Origin: Symsagittifera roscoffensis
Taxonomy: Eukaryota > Xenacoelomorpha > Acoela > Convolutidae
Direction of reading: 5' to 3'
DNA length: 64,000 bases
Assembly (NCBI RefSeq): GCF_963678635.1
Contig: NC_087066.1
Coordinates: forward strand, 19,873,996-19,937,995
Part shown: in pieces, positions 9,853 to 21,944 of the stretch
How positions within the stretch are numbered: position 1 is the first letter of the stretch
Layout of the letters: every line of letters begins with the position of its first letter
Position numbers and translations under genes: made by a program
The notes under the pieces: model-generated
The model's input: only the letters and a program-made list of their open reading frames with translations
Told to the model about the DNA's origin: nothing
The model's database searches: none

Positions 9853-10367
9853 GCTGAATCTTACTTGAAAGTTTGTTTCTTAGTTCATTCGTTGTCGTCA
9901 ATTGTGTTTTTCACGTACTTATTTTTTGTGCACGCCGGGAGTACTTTGTCCAATCGAGAAACAAGGAAACCGGAAGTACCTCGTACTCCAGTTTAAGATC
10001 GGATGAAGTATCAAAGTTTTTTCTGTCGCAGCAGGTCTTTATTGCCCAACTCAGTTGTTTTTCAAGCGACAATATTAGATTGGATGTATTAGATTGCTGG
10101 GTAGTGCAGATGGCTTATGAGTAAAGCGTTCAATAATAGTAATCGGTTTTTGATTGTCAGTGGTTTTTTATCGATTGTAAATTTTTGATCCCGCCAGCCA
10201 TTTTTCTTAACATTTTTTTAAATTCTCCCTGAAATTTTAAAAGTTGATCTAGAATTACCCCTAAATATTTAACTTCTGGCTTTTTCTTCTATTTTGGTAT
10301 CATCTAATAAAATACTGGACTTTGGAATGTGATTTCTGCTTTGATGTTTTTTTGCTAAATATTTTGC

Positions 10368-10673
10368 TCAATGTTTTGTGACGTCCAGAGACAAACTCTG
10401 ACTGGATTTTTGCAGTAGTTGTAGAGTTTTTTTGATGTCATTGTCATCACCAAATAAAAATGTATCATCTGCATATTGTACCACTTTGCAAGATTCAGTT
10501 AAACTTTTGTTCAAGTCCTTCATGTATAGGTTCAAGTTTGTACCTTGAGATACGCCGTGGTGAAGTGAGATCGAATTGAATTCAGTTTTATTTTGTACAG
10601 TTTTCAGCTTTTTTTTAATTATAAAGCTATGAAATATTTCAATTGCTGATTCAGAGAAGACCCAATTATTCAA
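10368..10673 (-). pseudogene. LINE reverse transcriptase fragment (palm, catalytic YADD)
   Basis: The fragment contains HHGVSQGTNL (the RT motif before the palm) and QYADDTFLFGDD, the catalytic box of non-LTR reverse transcriptases, which prime DNA synthesis at a nicked target. Just upstream in the same gene (about 10680-10740) the other frame reads DLSKAFNSIKHEHLKNKL, another RT hallmark. Downstream, around 10100-10140, the pattern LLLLNALLISHLHYPAI matches the thumb region. Stops and frameshifts separate these blocks, so the copy is dead. Confidence 0.75.
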
Positions 10674-11481
10674 TTTGTTCTTTAAATGTTCGTGTTTGAT
10701 AGAATTGAAAGCTTTTGATAGATCTAAATAAGATACGGCAACATTTTTTTTTCATCGATTGATCTACGGAAGAACTCAGTACCATAAACAATGGCGTTCA
10801 TTGTTGAAAATGAAACTCTAAAACCAGTTACTAAAAAAATGAATCATATTATATAATATAATATTTACAAAGCAATAAAATAATGGTTACAAATTTATCA
10901 TCCATCAACATTAAAATCTTTCAATGTTGTTTTTCCATAAAAAGATCTTCACGAAAATGGAATAGAAAATATTTCTGAAAACAACTTTCATAGTCTTATA
11001 AGTAAAACTGCTGCTGTTCATATTTGAATTTGGTTCCAAATAAGAACTGGTATTCTGAGAAAACAGTTTTCGACATAATACCTGCTGAATCTTGCTTGAT
11101 AGTGTAGTTCTTTAGGTAATTTGTTCTCGTCAATTGTGTTGTTCACGTAATTGATTTTTGTGTATGCCGTTATTAATTTTTGTTTGATTTTCCATAGGTG
11201 GCAAACTATTTTCCAACCGAGAAACAAAGAAACCGGAAGTACCTCGAGTTCCAGCTTAAGATCGGATGAAGAATCAATTTTTCTTCTGTCACAGTAGGTC
11301 TTGATTGGCCAACTCAGTTGCTTTTAAGCGAAATATTTAGATTGGATGTCAAACTGCATAATAGTATTGCTGGGTAGTGCAGATGGCTTATGACTAAAGC
11401 GTTCAGTAATAAGAATCGGCTTTTGTTTGTCAGTGGTTGTTTTTATCGGTTGTAATGTTTTGATTATGCAAGCCATTTTTC

Positions 11482-11724
11482 TCAATAAATTTTTAAATTT
11501 TCTTCTTGCTTTATTTCTACTTTGTTATCATCTAATTTCATACTGAACTTTGAATTGTGGTTTCTGGCTTGATGTTTTTCGCTGAATATTATCAACTCAG
11601 TTTTCTTTGTCTTGAGTTTTAGAGAATGTTTTTGCGAAGAACGGACAAAAAATTTGACAGGATTCTTGCAGTAGCTGTAGAGCATTTTTGATGTCAATAT
11701 AGTCACAAAATAGTAGTGTATCAA
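11482..11724 (-). pseudogene. LINE copy B reverse transcriptase thumb fragment
   Basis: The motif LKTKKTELIIFSEKHQARNH, followed by a Lys/Asp/Glu-rich stretch, matches the region after the catalytic box in LINE RTs, and the same region can be read in copy A. The catalytic box itself is not readable here. Confidence 0.5.
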
Positions 11725-12737
11725 CTTTATTTTGTACCACTTTGCAAGATTCAGTTAATTTTTTGTTCAAGTTTTTATGTATTGGTTGAAAACTAGGGGT
11801 CCCAATAATTTACTTTGAGATGCGTGTTGATGAAGTGAGATCTAAATGGATTCAGTAATAATCTCTACAGTTTTCTGCTGTCTATAACTTATAAAGCTAT
11901 GAATCATTTCGTTTACTGATTCAGAGAATCATAAATCATTCAAGTTATTCTTTAAGATACGGCAACATATACTTTTTTATCCATTGATTTGCGGAAGAAC
12001 TGAGTGCAAAAAAAATGGCGTTTTTTGTTGAATATGAGCTTCTAAAACCAAATATGAAGTTTCTCAAAAACTATAGAGAGTGTACCTATTATGGAGATTG
12101 GTTTATAGTTCTCTGCTATTTTTCGGTCATCTTTTAATTATGTTGTGGTAGCAATCGCTCTTTTGAGTCTAGTTGGAAAAAAATTGTAATGAATTCAATT
12201 GTAAGCAATGTAAGGGTTGGATATATTTAATTGCACCCATCGTTCAGAGCCCAGGCTGGAAGTTCAGAAGGTCCGGATGGTTTACTTGCGTTTGAATTTG
12301 TTATTTATTTTTTACATTGAAATTCACCTACAAACCGGAGACAAAATTTTGTTTGAGTTCCTTTTAGTCTTTGTGTTTTTGAGGGTTAAATCAATTACGT
12401 TTTTACTATTTTTTCGTCAAAAAAATTCCGAGTCTAGAAAAAATGTAATTCAAAAAATTTGTCGTTCTGGAGTTGTTTGTTAGCGCTTCACCAAATGACT
12501 TTTCTAGTAGTGTGATTTTGTTTGCTGATTTTTTTGAGTTTCTTGTGTCATTCATTATACTCCATTTCTGTCGCTTAGTTGTTTTAGGATCAATTGAATT
12601 CGATATGAAACTATCGTCTATGATCGTTGATTTTTGGTTTGTCATTACGAATGTAGACTATTTCTCTCGAAACTTTTCAGAGAGCTTACTATATTGGAAT
12701 TTAAAACGTTGAACTTTTTTTCAGGGTTTTTTTGCCT

Positions 12738-13055
12738 CTAGAAAGAATCCCAATTAATCCTTGTAAGGGCAGTTTTAAATTCTTCTTCTGAAAATTTTGA
12801 TCTATCGTAGAAGGTGCGCTTAAACGGCACAGTTTTATCAACTAACTCCAGATCAGATACAAAAATTGTAGCTAAGTGAACGGTTATAATTGGTGGAGTG
12901 AAATTAAAAACATTTTTCTGCAATTCGGTTGAGTTTAGATCTGTGATAATATATTCACTCAGTGTTTTTGAATGAGTTGGTATTGATTTAATGACATTTT
13001 CTAAATCATAGAGCATTAAAACTGTATCCAAGGATTCTTTTTCTTCAGCATGCAA
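12738..13055 (-). pseudogene. LINE endonuclease C-terminal fragment
   Basis: The fragment contains SEYIITDLNSTELQKNV followed by PPIITVHLAT, corresponding to the conserved DYI.TD and (S)DH motifs of the endonuclease that nicks target DNA before LINE insertion. The catalytic His motif is altered (TVHLA in place of the usual SDH form). The frame is open further upstream with one stop before 13055, where an FVLMDDYNL motif is visible. It belongs to LINE copy B. Confidence 0.6.
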
Positions 13056-13450
13056 TTAGCTAAGGTTGTAGTCGTCCATGAGAACAAAGTTTTTTTTATA
13101 GGATTGTGCGGAGTCAACTGACAGAGCAAGTTCATCGACAAACTCTGTTTTGTTAGATTTGTTTGGATTGTAGGAAATATTTTAATGTGATGATCTTCCA
13201 GTTTTGTTCTTGGATGTTTTAACTTCTACTCAGATGCTGTCATACTTTTGATGAACTAATTTTAGATCTGTGCGTAGTATATGGTGTTAGATTTTAGGAC
13301 TGAGTATCATGAGTCGCCTCGTTTTGTTCTTTCGCTTGTGATTGCTGATCCTATCACATTGAAAGGAGACAAAATGATCTCTATCTAGAGTCCATAAACT
13401 GTTATCATTAGTTTCTTAAAACCATGTCCCAGAGAACCCATAAATTGTGT

Positions 13451-14878
13451 TTAATCCACATTTTTTTAAATAGTTTTTTTTTATAATTGATCTTTTTTTG
13501 CTGAATTTTCTGTAGTTTAGGTGTAGAATTTTATGTTATTATTGTAATCGTTTAGTCTCTCCGTTATGTCATTAAATTGCACAATTGGACCTGGATTTGG
13601 TTTGATGTCGCCACAGCATAAAAGTAATTTTGACAATAAAAATAATACAAGAAATATTAACATTAGTAAAAAATAAGTTTTGTAATAAGAATGATGAAGG
13701 TATAGTGTGCTGCAGAGGCACCCAGTTTAACCTAATGGGAAAAAAATAGGCAACCCATGGAAAATTAAAGTTAATACTTTTTTCGAATTTGTTCAATTTT
13801 CAAAAATTGATTACTTTGTTGCAATCGATGAGCATAAGCACAAAGAAGCTAGTTAAGGGGTTATTTGTTAACAATGACATTTTTGGGAACTCCAAAACAA
13901 AACTACCAGACTTATACCAAATTCTTCTTAATTAACTTTAGCGATAGTAACTCTAAATAAAAATATATGAAGGGTTTAGAGGCACAGCAAGGTTATTGAA
14001 ATTACTGCATGACCGTTGATAAGGATGGATCCGATTTACGGAATTTAAGACGTATTTAATTTCAGCACCTGATAACCAGATTTAAATCCGTATGTAAAAC
14101 TATTGTTCTTTTTACAAGTCCATATTTTTGTTTTTGTACTTGTTTTTGTACTTTTTGTCTCTACGTTATTCAAAATTGGTGGTTTTTTGCATATCGCCAA
14201 TGTTTCAGGTATAAATTTTTGCATTCATATAGGGGAAGTTTTGAGTATCGTCGGAAATTTTGAAGGGCTCAAACTCACGTATAATTGGGGTCCTGGTACT
14301 GACGTTTTGGGTGCTTGATTCCTGAATCTGCCCGAAGTTCCACTCGGACTTCCCCCTGTTTGATTAATGATGTTGATAATCTGTCAAAGACCTCCTTCTG
14401 GTCGTACAGATCTGCATAAACTTTGTATAGAGAATTCCTATTAACTTGTCAAACTCCTCAATTGCTAATTTATGGCTAGACTTAATTATGGCTAGACTAG
14501 TTTAAATAGTCAATCAAATAACTTATGCACTGGAAAGTGCAGAGTTAGAGTTTAAGTAGTAACCAGAAGTTCGTAATCAGAAATTATCAGAATGAGTGTA
14601 GATCATATAATTTCTCGGAAGTCCAGAAATTTTTATTTCGGAATAGTTGTTTAATTTTATGAATTAACTTTCAATTAGATTTTTCTCATTTATTTGGTAA
14701 TATAGAAGACTTTTAGGGTTCGCTTTCTTTTCACAATTTCGATTTTCAAAATATGTTTAGCTTTTTTTAAGATTTAACTTGAATTACATGAGATTTAGGA
14801 GTTATTGCTGAGTTTTGAGATGTTTTTTTTTAAAAAGAAAAAAAAATTTGGCATATTTTGGCAATTATAATTTGGCTA
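13451..14878. other. AT-rich stretch, nothing recognised
   Basis: Only short, low-complexity ORFs are seen on either strand. No repeat of the window falls here. Confidence 0.35.
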
Positions 14879-14879
14879 A

Positions 14880-14976
14880 AAGAGGATATATATCAGACAC
14901 TGATTACTAAAACATAGCTGAAGTAGTATGGTATTGTAAAACATATATAAAGGAAAGAAAACGAGGCAGGAATATA
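14880..14976 (+). pseudogene. Penelope-like element reverse transcriptase scrap
   Basis: About 90 bp are nearly identical to 17636-17722, which is the region just before the catalytic box of a Penelope-like reverse transcriptase. The shared sequence reads as a remnant of SDTDY...IAEVVWYC. The flanks differ from that copy, so this is an isolated fragment or part of a rearranged copy. The next ~270 bp are less AT-rich, but I recognise nothing there. Confidence 0.5.
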
Positions 14977-15249
14977 AGGAGCGATCGGAACGACTAGGAA
15001 TGTGACGTTGGGCCGCCACAACAGCTTTTAGGAATAGGCAAACTAATATGGACCTCTACCTTGTCGCAAACAAAGGGTGGAAGAGCAGAGGTGTTGGAGG
15101 ACTGCCTCCAACAACGTCATAATGGCTACCGGTATGTTGCAAGACACTAAAACCGAGAAAGCGGAGTCGATGTCACAGGAGGAGAAAGAGAAAGAGCAGT
15201 GACAGAAAGCGGAATCACAAGATGCAAGAACTAGAAAAACTAGAAGAAT

Positions 15250-16255
15250 TTAGAAGTTTTAGAATTTCTAAACGACAAAAATAAAAGAAAGGAAAGAACG
15301 AAGGAGTAACAAAGATGGGGAAATTGAAACTTAGAATTGATTTTGTGCGAGAAAAAGTCAAATGAGAAACCAAATAACTAAGCTTGAAATTAAAACTGAA
15401 GGAAAAAAAATTTTAGGTACTTTTGAATTTAAGATTTCTTGCATTTATAAATTTACATTGCGATTTTAGTTATTGTTTTTAGAGAGACTCACTATTTATT
15501 CAGAGAGGCTTGAGTGAAAAACATATCAAAAGATTCTACTCTGCATGATTGTTTTAATCAACTAAGATGATTGCTCGCTTTATGGTGACATAAATGTTTT
15601 GAGTAATCTTTTGTAGAGGGAGATTACTTCATTGTTTCTTCTGGCCACCGAAATTTTTAGTTATATTATTCAGTACCAATAATAATTAAGTTTCCGAAGG
15701 GAGGAAGCCTAGTAGGTCTATTTCAGTTTGTTGGTTGGCAGGACTGTCCTGCCTCCCAACACTTTTCAAACCTATTAGAAGAAGTTTTAAACCGAGATGA
15801 TGGCACTAAAAGTCAGAAAAGGTATTTGAATTGTATCGTTAGTTTCATATTCTCAATGTGCAGATTAATGAATAATGTTAGAGGGCTATATCGAAGTAGT
15901 ATGATGCCATTTGTAGCTCGCAGTGAGTAGATATGATTCAGATAAAAGTTCTTTTCATGCTTTTTGTAAGTTCTAACGAATTGTTATTGGCAGCAGCTGA
16001 GTGAGTAAATTGGTAGTTTCGAATAGTTAACGGTGTTAATAGTTCAATTGAAAGAAACGGGAAGATTAAATTTGCAGTGATTAGGCCATTTTTAAAAATT
16101 CGTTCGAAAAAAAAGACAGGTCACGACCTTGAATTTTCACAGTTATGAAAAAGCGCGAAAAACGTCGCTAAAAACAACAACAAAGATTTTCGACAAAGAA
16201 AAATAAACGTACAAGCTATAGTGACAAAGATTAACATTACATTGGAGGATTTCCA
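15250..16255. other. AT-rich stretch, nothing recognised
   Basis: No ORF or repeat is recognised. The missing outer end of the inverted-end element copy 3 should lie somewhere in the right part of this stretch. Confidence 0.3.
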
Positions 16256-16259
16256 AATT

Positions 16260-16287
16260 GTAACGATTGTACAGCTACAATCGTTAC
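16260..16287. repeat. Perfect 12-bp stem hairpin inside copy 3
   Basis: GTAACGATTGTA and TACAATCGTTAC flank a 4-base loop. Compared with copy 1, several stem positions differ on both sides in a way that keeps pairing. Confidence 0.7.
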
Positions 16288-16848
16288 GGAGTAGATCCTG
16301 AAAACTCGGAGGGGTATTGGGAGGATTTTACTACCCTTTCTTGACCACAACAAGGCCGCTCTTCGACGGAGTCCTGAAGAGTCTTGGGAAGAAACTGGGA
16401 ACTGAATTTTAACAACTTTTAGCTTCCTGGTAAGTCCTGAATTGAATTAAATAACATCAAAGTCACTTTCAGATACTGAGAACCTAGGAGTTGAGGGAAA
16501 GGATTTATACAACTCCGATAGATAAGATGATTTTTATCTACCGAATAAAAACAATCGTAATAATATAAATAAGTCGTAACCTGGTTTTTAGGAGTTAGAT
16601 GATGGTCTGGGGAAACTGAGACCCAGCCATGAGCTCACTATTTTTGCATGTAACTAAATTATTTTGCGCGATATGGCCAATTGCTTTAATTAAAAACGAC
16701 TTTGTCGACCCGATTTTATTAGGCCACACATTTAACTAGTTTTGGTAGAGATAGATAGAAGCATTTGAAACTGTGTTTGGACGCTAGCCAGACCTTTTAG
16801 AAACTAGCTTTGTTTTCCGTCGGTATAAACTCCAGGGCGAATGTTACA
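16260..16848. mobile_element. Inverted-end element copy 3, opposite orientation, left end unresolved
   Basis: The sequence is the reverse complement of copies 1 and 2. It ends at 16848 with CGAATGTTACA, carries the conserved core as GAGACCCAGCCATGAGCTCA near 16617, and has a perfect hairpin at 16260-16287. The other terminus expected left of 16260 is not identifiable, so the copy is truncated or diverged there. Confidence 0.6.
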
Positions 16849-16849
16849 C

Positions 16850-17445
16850 ATTGGCAATTCCAATTTGCTCAGCGTTATCAGAAGAAAATCTATTCAAGAT
16901 GTAACAAGAAGAATAACAAAAAAAAACGGAAATTATCATTGAAATCAAACACAATTAACATAATCAATAAGAAAGAAAAAAAGAGAAAAAAGAGCAATTT
17001 TAAAGCTAATGCTACTCCAAAATAAACCTCAGCTTTTTACTCTTCATTGTTTAGTATGATAATTTACATCACATTTGATCCTATTGACTGGTTTGTATCA
17101 TTTTCCCATACTTGCTTGCACTTTTACGTGTTCCAGATTTTTATGTTCGCTTAGGTTGAAAGTATCATAGTAACCGAGGTTACAGTCAAGAGTCCCTTCA
17201 TGACATTGTCCAGTCAAAATCCTCGGAATTTTCTAGACATGGAAGAGTGAAGTAAAATGCGGATAGAAAAAAAGAGAGTCAGAAGGTTGGGAATCAAGCC
17301 AACCAGGTTGAGAAAAAATGATCATGAAAAACCACCGGCATTGGGAAGAAAAACCATGAAAAAATTATTATTTACGGCAGTCAGCCAGGTGCATTTTCAA
17401 TGCATTGAAACTTGAATTCTTCAAAAAATTGTTTTGGCCACCTGC
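16850..17445. other. AT-rich stretch, nothing recognised
   Basis: A Lys/Asn-rich ORF at 16810-17025 begins inside the inverted-end element and looks like chance translation of A-rich DNA. Confidence 0.35.
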
Positions 17446-17449
17446 GCCT

Positions 17450-18560
17450 TTCTGGCCGTGATTTTAGCAAATCTTTGGCTCAAAAAGTATGAAAATGAAC
17501 TAAAAATATAGGTTCCGGATTGACTACACCTGCAAATAATTGCAAAGAAACGTGCTTCCAATGCAACAAAAAACTTACCTACAAGTCACAAGGGGTAGCA
17601 TGCGAGGGATGATTAAACTGGTGTCACGTTTAAAGCGGATATATATCAGACACTGATTACTAAAACATAGCTGAAGTAGTATGGTATTGTAAAACATAGT
17701 TAAAGGAAAGAAAACGAGGCAGAACCTCAAGGTGTGAAATTTTCCTCCGCTATGTTGATGATATAGTGAGGACGGTCAAGGGTGACCCTGAAAAGTACTT
17801 CAAGCTGCCAATAGAAATCATCCTCACTTACACTTCGCAATTTGAATACCAACTGCATTGGTTTATCTTGGTTTTCCAGATTTAGAAATAAAATTCAAGA
17901 ATGAAAGTAGAGTGAGCTGTGGATGGTATCAGAAACCAACTGATACAGGTACCATCCTTTATTTGAGGATTTGTGCCCCGTTCCGGAGTACGTCTACCTG
18001 GGAAGACTTTGATAACGCAATGAAAATCAAACGTGAACAGTGTTCATATAACCAGTATCACTGGTCATCCCCGGAGAATCAAAACAACAGGAGCAACTTC
18101 CACCCATGCTGATGATTCAAATTCGAGGTGATCACACTGAGAAATTTGCGAAAAAGTGCGGAAAATAGCCGCCACGCAAGTAGTCTTTACGACGGGGAAC
18201 TTAAAAACATGTTTGATGTCGTTGAAATCAGCTTTTTGTGTGAGATAAAATCCAAAGAGGTTTATAAATTAGATTGTAGTGGATACAATTCCATCTATTC
18301 CGGTTAAACGGTCAGACATCAAACTACTAGTGTTGAGGAGCACCGAAAAGAGGATATTTTCGTCGGGCAACATCTAAAAGAGTTTGGAGGCTATGGTTTG
18401 AGTTCAGAAATAAGTTGGAAGAGCGTTGACCAGGCCATTAGCAATAACAAAATATTAAAGTTGGAAGCCTAGTTTGTTTGGAAAAAGAGAAGCCAGGACT
18501 CAACACACGCGAAGACTTTAGAAGCAGGGAGCTAACATTGAAAATATACTTCCAAAATAT
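17450..18560 (+). pseudogene. Penelope-like element fragment: RT plus GIY-YIG endonuclease
   Basis: In order and in shifting frames, the plus strand shows VILANLWLKKYE (RT), a Cys-rich finger (CFQCNKKLTYKSQGVACEG), the catalytic box FLRYVDDIVRTVKGDP at ~17738, FPDLEIKFKNESRVSCGWYQ, and APFRSTSTWEDFDNAMKI. A GIY-YIG-like endonuclease follows at 18250-18480, with YKLDCSGYNSIYSG and EEHRKEDIFVGQHL. The ending is REDFRSRELTLKI. RT with a C-terminal GIY-YIG is the signature of Penelope-like elements, a eukaryotic retroelement class distinct from LTR elements and LINEs. Stops and a frameshift make this copy non-functional, although the catalytic YVDD remains. The longest open piece is 17858-18112. 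Confidence 0.75.
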
Positions 18561-18778
18561 AAGAATTGACATATTAGAATGACAAAAAAATCAAAACGAA
18601 GTTTGGGATTAAGAAATTGGGAAAAACAACAAAATTTCAGAATAAGTTTGACAGGATAATTAGAAATTGATTGCATAACATAAATTCTATAAAGATTTGA
18701 TATATTACTTTCAGGAATATTGTGTTTGACTCTTTTTATGATTTTTGATCTTTTTCTACATATTAGTTAGATTTTTAA

Positions 18779-18812
18779 ACCTGAAGATGCACTAAAATTG
18801 TGCAAAAACTTT
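18779..18812 (+). ncRNA. Decayed hammerhead-ribozyme-like motif of a Penelope-like element
   Basis: CCTGAAGA is followed by a GCAC/GTGC stem with a 7-base loop and then AAAAC, which resembles the CUGANGA-stem II-GAAAC core of the minimal hammerheads known from terminal repeats of Penelope-like elements. The base expected as G in GAAAC is A here, so activity is doubtful. It lies downstream of one Penelope-like copy. A related CCTGATGATGCAC sequence occurs at 21949. Confidence 0.4.
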
Positions 18813-18844
18813 TGTTCAATTTACAGTTTTAACGTAATTAGTCA

Positions 18845-19170
18845 GATTGAGAAAACTAACATCTGCACAGAACAAACCGGAGCTGAAAGTGACCCGAAAA
18901 TCTTGACCTGATATGAGGCTGCAGGTCTATCATATAAATTTATAAGGCTGCGCTTTTGTTTCCTTGTCACTATGAATAAAAAGTTTCTTCGAAAAGGTTT
19001 TATCATTATTAGTGCCGAGTACACAGGCAGCGTTCGCAACCTGTATTGCGAGGGAGATTCTATACTTAAAAAAACTACCTGCCCTGGGTTTTTCGGTACA
19101 TGAGCAGTTCTTACAAAGTTAAATCAGAAAAATCTCAGTGCTAGAGCCGGCGGCACCCTGAACTTCAAAA
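18845..19170. other. Spacer before tandem repeat, nothing recognised
   Basis: Short chance ORFs only. Confidence 0.3.
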
Positions 19171-19180
19171 AATTTGTTTT

Positions 19181-20040
19181 CTCAGTGTTGTTGCCCATTT
19201 ACTTAGGTAATGATTTTTGATGGAATTCTGTTCAAACTATACCTCGTTTAGGTTCGTTAAAGTTAGTTTTCCTTGATTTTTATATGATAATGGGACGCTG
19301 CTCTGATAGCCACACAATTTTCTAATGTTAGATTAACTAGCATCTAGGTTTAATTGAGAGCGGGTTCATCAAATGAGCTTAGTCGGTTTCATTACAAATT
19401 TCCTTGTCCCGCGTTTCCCTGCTATCCTCCAAAATCTCAAATTGCTTTAAATTTAATCAAGTTGACCTTTTTTAGAGTCGTTTCGTTTAACTGTCAATAT
19501 TCCTGACAAGAAAACTCAAGTTTTCGCTCCTTCCAAAGAAGGCTTTAGAAGAAAAGACCATTTTTCTCAGTGTTGTTACCCATTTATTTATGTATTGATT
19601 TATGATGGAATTCGGTGTAAATTATACCTCGTTTAGGTTCGTTAAATTTAGTGTTCCTTGATTTTAATATGATGATGAGACTTTGCTCTAATAGCCACAA
19701 ACTTTTCTCCTGATAGATTTACTAGCATCTAGGTTTAATTGAGAGCTGGTTCATCAACTGAGCTTAGTCGGTTCAATTACAAATGTCATTGCCCCGGGTT
19801 TCCCTGCTATCCTACCAATTTCTCAAAGTTTTCTCTAAGTTTAATGAAGTTGAAATTTTTTATCACTTCCGTTTCGTGATTTTGTCGTAATTCCCGACAA
19901 GAAAAATTAAGTTTTTGCTCCTTCCAAAGAAGGTTTTGAAAAAAATGACCATTTTTCTCAGTGTTGTTGCCCATTTACTTAGATAATGATTTCTGATGGA
20001 ATTTGGTTTAAACTTTACCTTGATATTTTCAAAAAGTTTT
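19181..20040. repeat. Tandem repeat, period about 387 bp, 2.2 copies
   Basis: Units begin CTCAGTGTTGTTGCCCATTT at 19181, 19566 and 19957; the last is cut short near 20040. The first two units align along their length (for example ATACCTCGTTTAGGTTCGTTAAA and TAGCATCTAGGTTTAATTGAGAG occur in both). The block lies directly before a Penelope-like copy, an element class that often carries tandem terminal repeats, but I cannot show that it belongs to it. Confidence 0.7.
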
Positions 20041-20236
20041 TAAACTACCGTATACCTAATTTGTTCACTTCCATACAAAAGCAGTAATCTTGTCTCGACT
20101 TATTTACTCGCCAAGGTTTTCTTAGAACAAAAATTTTTATAACGAGATAGAGAGAAATAAAAAAAGAATTTACCAACGTTTTCGCACATTTGTACATCAC
20201 CACTTCGCCCTGTTCTATCTCTGCCTTGAAATTCAA

Positions 20237-21660
20237 TTAGAAGTTGAACAAAGTATTGGCGGAATTTGTTGATAATATTGAGGTAGAAAACATAGAAACC
20301 AACACGCAAGAAGCACGAGAGATTATTGAGAAGGTCAAACTTGACTCTGATAAGAAAATCATTTCTTTAGATGTAAAAAATTTGTACACTATTGTTCCAC
20401 TCAGAGAAGCTATCGACATTGCCGTCAGAAAATTTATGAACAGGAGAAATCCCCCGATATTGCACGCAATACTTTGAAGAGACTGCTTAAACTTGCTGTA
20501 CGTCGAGTACACTTTAAGTGCAATGATTTGTGGTAGAGACAGAATCATGGTTTTGCTATGGGAGCTTCTGTTGCAGTCATTCTGGCAAACTTGTGTATGA
20601 AAGAGTTCAAAATTGTGTTGATGAAAGAAGTTCCCAAAATTTGCCAGCCAATTGAAGATCAAAACGGCTTCAGTCCAGAATGTAGGAAAAAATGTACCTA
20701 TAGACAGAAAGGAGTTGAAGTTGAAAACTGTCTAAATTGGTTTTCATCAAAATTGTGGTAAGCTTCGAGAAATGGATTAATTGGGTTTCCTTGGCATGCT
20801 TTGAGCTAAGAGAAAGAAGCCACAACTCAGAGAGAAAAAAAACGCTTTCTAAGATATGTAAATTTTATTGTGAGAACTGTAGAAAGAGATCAGAAAAATG
20901 TTAAACTCGGCATATCAATTACATCCTAATCTACAGTACACTTTAGAAAAGAATACATGAAGGGCAGCTTAGCCTTCCTTTCATGAACGTTACTGTTGAC
21001 ACACGCAAAAACGTAGTCTGTACGGAGACAATTCTTAATTATAGGACCTGCGCTCCACTTTTTTATAAAGAACTTTCTAAAAAACGCAGTTGATCGAGTT
21101 TTTAGAAACAATTCAATTTGGGATAAGTTCGATGAGGCCGGGAAGGTAAAAAGAAAACAATGAGTGTACAACCAACACCTAGACTCTTGAACTCACAAAT
21201 TTGTTTCAGGTAACCCCCTTGACAGACTGATCAATGGGAAAGCGAACAAGAGCCCTGGTAAGGACCTACATCAACGGAGTATTGATGATACAGGCACGCC
21301 AACAATGATGATGGCACAGTACCGAGGCAATGAACGTCTGATATGTACAAATAAGTTGCGGAACATAATGACCATCCTTAAAGTCTTCTTTTCCGCGTGG
21401 ACTAATATCAAGGTTTCATGTTGTGGATCCAACTCCACCTATGTTGGCCAAACGGTTCGACGTCTTTTCACTTTTTTTGGCGAACACCGAAAAGAAGACT
21501 CACCCGTAGGACAACATCTAAGGCAGTGTGGAAATAAGGGTACGAGCCCGGGAATGTCATGGGATGTTACCGACCAAGCTAACACCAACGTCAAGCTACT
21601 GACATAAATACGCGCGATGAGTTCAAGATCAGCGAACTGACCCTTAAAATATAGTTCTAA
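20237..21660 (+). pseudogene. Penelope-like element, degraded RT and GIY-YIG
   Basis: The first open piece (20244-20477) reads KIISLDVKNLYTIVPLREA, the RT motif around the first catalytic Asp. The second (20558-20761) has GASVAVILANLCMKEFK and a zinc-finger-like TYRQKGVEVENC. Near 20860 the catalytic box reads FLRYVNFIVRTVERDQ, so both catalytic Asp residues of YVDD are lost. The third piece (21305-21607) contains the GIY-YIG-like CCGSNSTYVGQTVRRL and GEHRKEDSPVGQHLRQCG. The downstream end reads NTRDEFKISELTLKI. A sequence block at 20035-20090 is repeated at 21985-22045, as expected for pseudo-LTRs flanking such an element. Confidence 0.75.
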
Positions 21661-21944
21661 AAAGGAAATTTGAAAAAACAATAAAAACTCAAAATGAAAA
21701 TTGACTTGTTTCGAAATTGGAAAAGGGTAAAAATTGAAAAAGAAAAATTTAAACTTAGTTTAATTCAATGATAAAATTAACAGAAAGCCTCAGAAACTTA
21801 AATCTGATGATTAAATCATAATGCAATTTTGGCGCGAGATTCAAATTTGCAAAATTCTAATTGGTTGAACTTTCAATACTTTGTAGAGATTTGTAGGATA
21901 TTTTCATGATCGATTATATTTTAAAAAATTCTTAACCTTTTTAA

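Larger units (their letters stand above)
8670..10830 (-). mobile_element. LINE (non-LTR retrotransposon) copy A, 5'-truncated, 3' portion
   Basis: The minus strand encodes a degraded reverse transcriptase (10368-10673 and beyond), then a 3' region that matches LINE copy B almost base for base in several blocks (for example 8811-9003 against 10921-11083, and 9853-10130 against 11085-11430). Copy A is split by the inverted-end element at 9004-9852. Its 5' end abuts the 3' end of copy B near 10830, so the two copies are arranged head to tail. Confidence 0.7.
10831..13450 (-). mobile_element. LINE copy B, degraded, with endonuclease and RT remnants
   Basis: Reading leftward, remnants of an apurinic-type endonuclease (13200-12738), an intermediate region, and RT fragments (to ~11090) lead to the same 3' region as copy A. 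It is longer than copy A at its 5' side. Stops and frameshifts are frequent. I could not fix the true 5' end. Confidence 0.6.

Noticed and set aside
14880-17722. Pair of ~90-bp direct repeats as LTRs of one element
   Set aside because: The shared sequence translates as an internal part of the Penelope-like reverse transcriptase, so these are two copies of coding sequence, not terminal repeats.
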